Source: Tannerella sp.
GTDB lineage: Bacteria > Bacteroidota > Bacteroidia > Bacteroidales > Tannerellaceae
Length of the DNA: 8,892 nt
Direction of reading: 5' to 3'
Assembly (NCBI GenBank): GCA_031279875.1
Contig: JAITHS010000021.1
Coordinates: forward strand, 1 to 8,892
Shown piece by piece: positions 6,866-8,892 of this stretch (its first letter is position 1; each line of letters starts with the position of its first letter). A program made the position numbers and the translations under genes. The notes below the pieces were generated by a model. That model did no database searches and had not been told where the DNA came from. It saw only the letters and a program-made list of their open reading frames with translations.

Positions 6866-8260
6866 ATGGGATTATTTAACAGTAAAAAAGAAGGCGGATT
6901 AATGGATGTAATCCGCTGCGACGAGAAAGATTATCTGATATGGAAATGGTCTCCGGGCGGTGTTCAAAGCCGCAAAGAGAATGCCATTCGTTACGGCAGC
7001 CAATTGCGTGTCAAAGACGGCGAAGTGGCAGTGTTTGTGTATCGCCAAAAAAGCGGTGCCATGCAGGATTATGTCGAAGGGCCTTATGATGAAACGATTA
7101 AAACGGCCAACTTCCCCGTTCTGACAAGCATTGTCGGACTTGCTTTCGGAGGCGCTTCGCCTTTTCAGGCCGAAATCTATTTCATCAACATGGCAGGAAA
7201 TATCAGGCTGCCGTTCAAGATATGGGAAGGCTTTGGTGTTGCCGACTTTCGGGCGATGGATTATACGGTTCCCGTTACCGTAAAAGGTTCAATTACGTTT
7301 CATATTACGGATTATCGGAATTTTATCAAACTAAATCGCATGATTGGTTTCGACCTGGATGAATTTTCGGTCGGTATCAGAGACGCCGTAATAAGATATG
7401 TTAAAGGAACCGTCAGCAATGCACCCGCACAGCTTCAAATGCCGTTAGTTCAGATTGAACGCGGTCTGGAAGCTATCAACGAACTGGTAGAGCGAAAACT
7501 GAAAAAGGCGCTGAACGAAGACTTCGGCGTTACGATCAAACGTGTGGATTTGTCGGAGATAAAACTCGACAGAGAAAGCGAAGATTTCCGCAAATGGCAA
7601 GCCGTAACTTCCGATTTGCAAACAGATTTTCGCCGTGCCGAGAACGCGCTACATATCCAAAATCTGACGGATTTGCAGGCAATAAATGCCGCCCATCTGG
7701 AAGGAAGTTTGAGCGTCATGCGCGAAGAAGCGCAAAGGCAACAACGCCTGCAATCCGAATCGGGCAACTTGGCTGCACACCAAACCGACGTACAGGGCGA
7801 AGTGGGCAAAATCGCCGCCGCAAGTATCGGACAGCTCGGCAGCAATCCGGGTTCAAGTATGGGTGGTGGCGGAGGCGGCGGGATGAATCCCGCTGCCATG
7901 ATGACGGGTATGATGCTGGGCGGCGCCGTCGGCAACCAAATGGCAGGTATGCTCGGCAATATGCACCAAGGTCTTAATCAGCCGCAACCTCCTACACCAC
8001 CGGCAGCGGTAGTGGCTTCGTGGCATCTGTCGTCCAACGGCGCACAGTCGGGGCCTTATACGTTGGAACAACTGCGCTTGATGATATCAGCCGGACATTT
8101 GACGCCTCAAACGTATGTCTGGAAAGCCGGTATGGGTGGCTGGGCGCCTGCCGCCGGTGTGCCGGAAGTGAACGTATTATTCCCACCGCCTGCGCCGCCG
8201 CCACCACCGCCGCCACCGCCTCCTGTGGCTCCTGTGGCTCCGCCGCCTGCTCCTTTTTAA
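6866..8260 (+). CDS. YdjI-type SPFH (virion-core-like) protein with GYF_2 domain and poly-proline tail
   Basis: This 464-residue cytoplasmic protein has the SPFH/Band-7 form typed by Bacillus YdjI: MGLFNSKKEGGLMDVIRC at the start, GSQLRVKDGEVAVFVYR (44-60), FPVLTSIVGLAFGG (83-96), EIYFIN (103-108), ITFHITDY (143-150) and FGVTIKRVDLSEI (220-232). A charged helix (240-300) follows. A Gly/Met-rich hydrophobic linker (333-367) leads to a GYF_2 domain at 386-435 (SGPYTLEQL, VWKAGMGGW). The last 25 residues are almost only Pro, Ala and Val. YdjI-type proteins assemble at the membrane and in Bacillus recruit PspA. Many family members end in a zinc ribbon; this one has GYF_2 instead, with the zinc ribbon on the neighbouring membrane protein. 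The family call is firm; the role of the tail is inference. Confidence 0.92.
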   Translation: MGLFNSKKEGGLMDVIRCDEKDYLIWKWSPGGVQSRKENAIRYGSQLRVKDGEVAVFVYRQKSGAMQDYVEGPYDETIKTANFPVLTSIVGLAFGGASPFQAEIYFINMAGNIRLPFKIWEGFGVADFRAMDYTVPVTVKGSITFHITDYRNFIKLNRMIGFDLDEFSVGIRDAVIRYVKGTVSNAPAQLQMPLVQIERGLEAINELVERKLKKALNEDFGVTIKRVDLSEIKLDRESEDFRKWQAVTSDLQTDFRRAENALHIQNLTDLQAINAAHLEGSLSVMREEAQRQQRLQSESGNLAAHQTDVQGEVGKIAAASIGQLGSNPGSSMGGGGGGGMNPAAMMTGMMLGGAVGNQMAGMLGNMHQGLNQPQPPTPPAAVVASWHLSSNGAQSGPYTLEQLRLMISAGHLTPQTYVWKAGMGGWAPAAGVPEVNVLFPPPAPPPPPPPPPPVAPVAPPPAPF

Positions 8261-8282
8261 TGTATCACTAAAAACAAAATAT

Positions 8283-8594
8283 ATGGAAAATAATTTATCA
8301 ATAAACAACATGGTAGAGATGGCGATGGGATTATCAATGGCCTCTCTTTTCGCTAATGCGATGAACGAAACGAGTAAGAATATGACAAGAGCGTTCAATA
8401 ACGACCAGTTTACGGCGCCTCCCAAATATATTCACGCTATTATCGACGGCCAGCAGCGAGGTCCCTTTTCGCTTGGTGAAATCAAAGCAATGATTCAATC
8501 CGGCACCATCACGCTTGATTCCTATATGTGGAAACCGGGCATGGTTGACTGGCAAGTAGCGAAAGAGATTACCGACATCCGCCCGACGTCCTGA
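8283..8594 (+). CDS. Small GYF_2-domain protein
   Basis: This 103-residue protein has no signal peptide. Residues 49-98 are a GYF_2 domain (RGPFSLGEIKAMIQSG, YMWKPGMVDW) clearly related to the one at the end of the SPFH protein encoded immediately upstream. Its first 40 residues are Met/Ala-rich and amphipathic (MVEMAMGLSMASLFANAMNE), like the linker before GYF_2 in that neighbour. It therefore looks like a free-standing copy of the neighbour's C-terminal half without the poly-proline tail. It starts 22 bp after the SPFH stop codon and ends the operon. It may modulate or cap the SPFH assembly through GYF-proline contact, but that is inference. Confidence 0.85.
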   Translation: MENNLSINNMVEMAMGLSMASLFANAMNETSKNMTRAFNNDQFTAPPKYIHAIIDGQQRGPFSLGEIKAMIQSGTITLDSYMWKPGMVDWQVAKEITDIRPTS

Positions 8595-8611
8595 AAACCC
8601 GCACCTGCCCC

Positions 8612-8648
8612 AACCCTTGCAGCGGTTTCAAACCCTGCAAGCGGTTGG
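8612..8648 (+). repeat. CTTGCAG/CTGCAAG hairpin repeat, right copy
   Basis: CTTGCAG (8616-8622) and CTGCAAG (8635-8641) pair. With bulged C8623 the stem adds GGT against ACC and leaves a TTCAA loop. It lies 17 bp after the last operon stop codon and could serve as a 3'-end hairpin for the operon mRNA. No U-tract follows, so a classical intrinsic terminator is not supported. It is the same family and orientation as 1046-1083. Confidence 0.7.
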
Positions 8649-8673
8649 CAGAAAGCAGAAGGCAGAAGGCAGA
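8647..8673 (+). repeat. 7-bp tandem repeat, GGCAGAA
   Basis: Nearly four units occur without gaps: GGCAGAA, AGCAGAA, GGCAGAA, GGCAGA. The block separates the hairpin repeat from the palindromic element that follows. Confidence 0.65.
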
Positions 8674-8674
8674 C

Positions 8675-8764
8675 GGTACCACGTCATTGCGAGGTACGAA
8701 GCAATCCAGCGTGCCATTCCTTCTGGATTGCTTCGTACCTCGCAATGACGAATGCCCTGTACAT
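8675..8764 (+). repeat. Palindromic repeat element, 90 bp, copy C
   Basis: The arms at 8682-8709 and 8723-8750 are a perfect 28-bp inverted repeat with a 13-nt loop. The arms match copy A, and the length and the ends (GGTACCAC start, ACGAATGCCCTGTAC near the end) are the same, but the loop sequence differs. The arm pair is long enough to form a very stable RNA hairpin downstream of the operon. It could stabilise or terminate the transcript, or be a non-autonomous mobile element. Confidence 0.87.
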
Positions 8765-8810
8765 CATTGATAGTGCGATAGCCCGAAGCCATGACGTACA
8801 GGGCATTCGT
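8748..8810 (+). repeat. Inverted pair of the ACGAATGCCCTGTAC segment
   Basis: The segment at 8748-8762 is the right end of palindromic copy C. Its perfect 15-bp reverse complement lies at 8796-8810. Allowing one mismatch the pairing extends to 20 bp (8748-8767 with 8791-8810), around a 23-nt spacer. The second arm is the end of another element copy in inverted orientation, with its palindromic core missing. Confidence 0.75.
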
Positions 8811-8811
8811 T

Positions 8812-8834
8812 AACCACTAATCACTAATCACTAA
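8812..8834 (+). repeat. 7-bp tandem repeat CACTAA-type, right copy of AACCACT module
   Basis: Three 7-bp units (CCACTAA, TCACTAA, TCACTAA) occupy 8814-8834. The stretch 8812-8831 matches 951-970 at 18 of 20 bases. Confidence 0.6.
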
Positions 8835-8847
8835 CCGTTAATCCTCC

Positions 8848-8864
8848 TCGTCCCCTTGTTCCCT
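8848..8864 (-). repeat. Inverted copy of the CAAGGGGA repeat
   Basis: On the minus strand this reads as the 8-bp CAAGGGGA units flanked by AGGGAA and CGA. The 12-mer at 8848-8859 is the exact reverse complement of 1034-1045. Most other shared modules are in direct orientation between the two flanks. Confidence 0.6.
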
Positions 8865-8868
8865 ATAA

Positions 8869-8884
8869 ATTTTGTTCACAAAAT
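8869..8884. promoter_or_regulatory. 16-bp palindrome near the right edge
   Basis: ATTTTG and CAAAAT are perfect inverted arms around TTCA. The AT-rich setting after the repeats and close to the window edge suggests the upstream region of the next gene. The TTTG at 8871-8874 could be a Bacteroidetes -33 element, but the matching -7 box would lie beyond the edge. Regulator and role are unknown. Confidence 0.25.
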
Positions 8885-8892
8885 AGAACGGG

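Larger units (their letters stand above)
1445..8594 (+). other. Eight-gene envelope operon (predicted)
   Basis: All eight genes lie on the + strand, with gaps of 21, -1, 4, 1, -4, 6 and 22 bp and no internal terminator-like hairpin. Predicted locations run from outer membrane (first gene), through periplasm and lipoprotein (genes 2 to 5), inner membrane (gene 6), to cytoplasm (genes 7 and 8). Repeat-filled gene-free regions bound both sides, so the unit is probably complete in this window. Co-transcription is inferred from spacing. Confidence 0.8.

Noticed and set aside
7450..7959. Minus-strand ORF of 169 codons opposite the SPFH gene
   Set aside because: It lies wholly within a firmly identified SPFH gene, and its proline and serine runs are the complement of Gly- and Ala-coding sequence.
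8616..8641. Intrinsic terminator of the operon
   Set aside because: The hairpin has a bulge and no U-tract after it, and the same sequence recurs at 1049-1074 as a repeat. I list it as a repeat with a possible 3'-end role.

Overview
The window looks like chromosomal DNA from a member of the Bacteroidetes, most likely Bacteroidales. The evidence is a run of signal peptides and lipoproteins of Bacteroidetes type, A-rich leaders with almost no Shine-Dalgarno sequences, a 21-residue leucine-rich-repeat lipoprotein with a PKD-like domain, and a cell-envelope gene I believe belongs to the Bacteroidetes family DUF6175. There are no rRNA or tRNA genes, no transposase and no CRISPR array.

Layout. (1) Positions 2-943 hold the 3' part of a secreted LRR lipoprotein gene cut by the left window edge. 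(2) Positions 944-1444 are a gene-free stretch packed with short tandem repeats (7- and 8-bp periods), a CTTGCAG hairpin and several copies of a roughly 90-bp palindromic element built on CGTCATTGCGAGG. (3) Positions 1445-8594 hold eight genes on the + strand, with spacers of 22 bp or less or overlapping ends, so very probably one operon. (4) Positions 8595-8892 form a second gene-free stretch that reuses the same repeat modules.

The operon. In order it encodes: an exported protein with a FlgT_C/SH3-like module and a probable C-terminal outer-membrane beta-barrel; two paralogous small exported proteins, the second a lipoprotein; a DUF6175-like exported protein; an exported protein with TPR-like helices; a zinc-ribbon inner-membrane protein with three predicted membrane segments and a helical tail predicted to be periplasmic; a YdjI-type SPFH protein with a GYF_2 domain and a poly-proline tail; and a small protein carrying a second GYF_2 domain. 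The zinc-ribbon plus SPFH pair recalls the YdjG/YdjH-YdjI part of the Bacillus subtilis PspA(YdjF) membrane-stress locus. Here it is joined to a set of periplasmic and outer-membrane proteins and no PspA gene is present. My inference is an envelope-spanning assembly or stress complex: cytoplasmic SPFH/GYF proteins, a membrane bridge, periplasmic factors and an outer-membrane end. The function is not known from the sequence.

This locus is the best candidate in the window for an under-described system. The repeat-rich flanks are the second point of interest.
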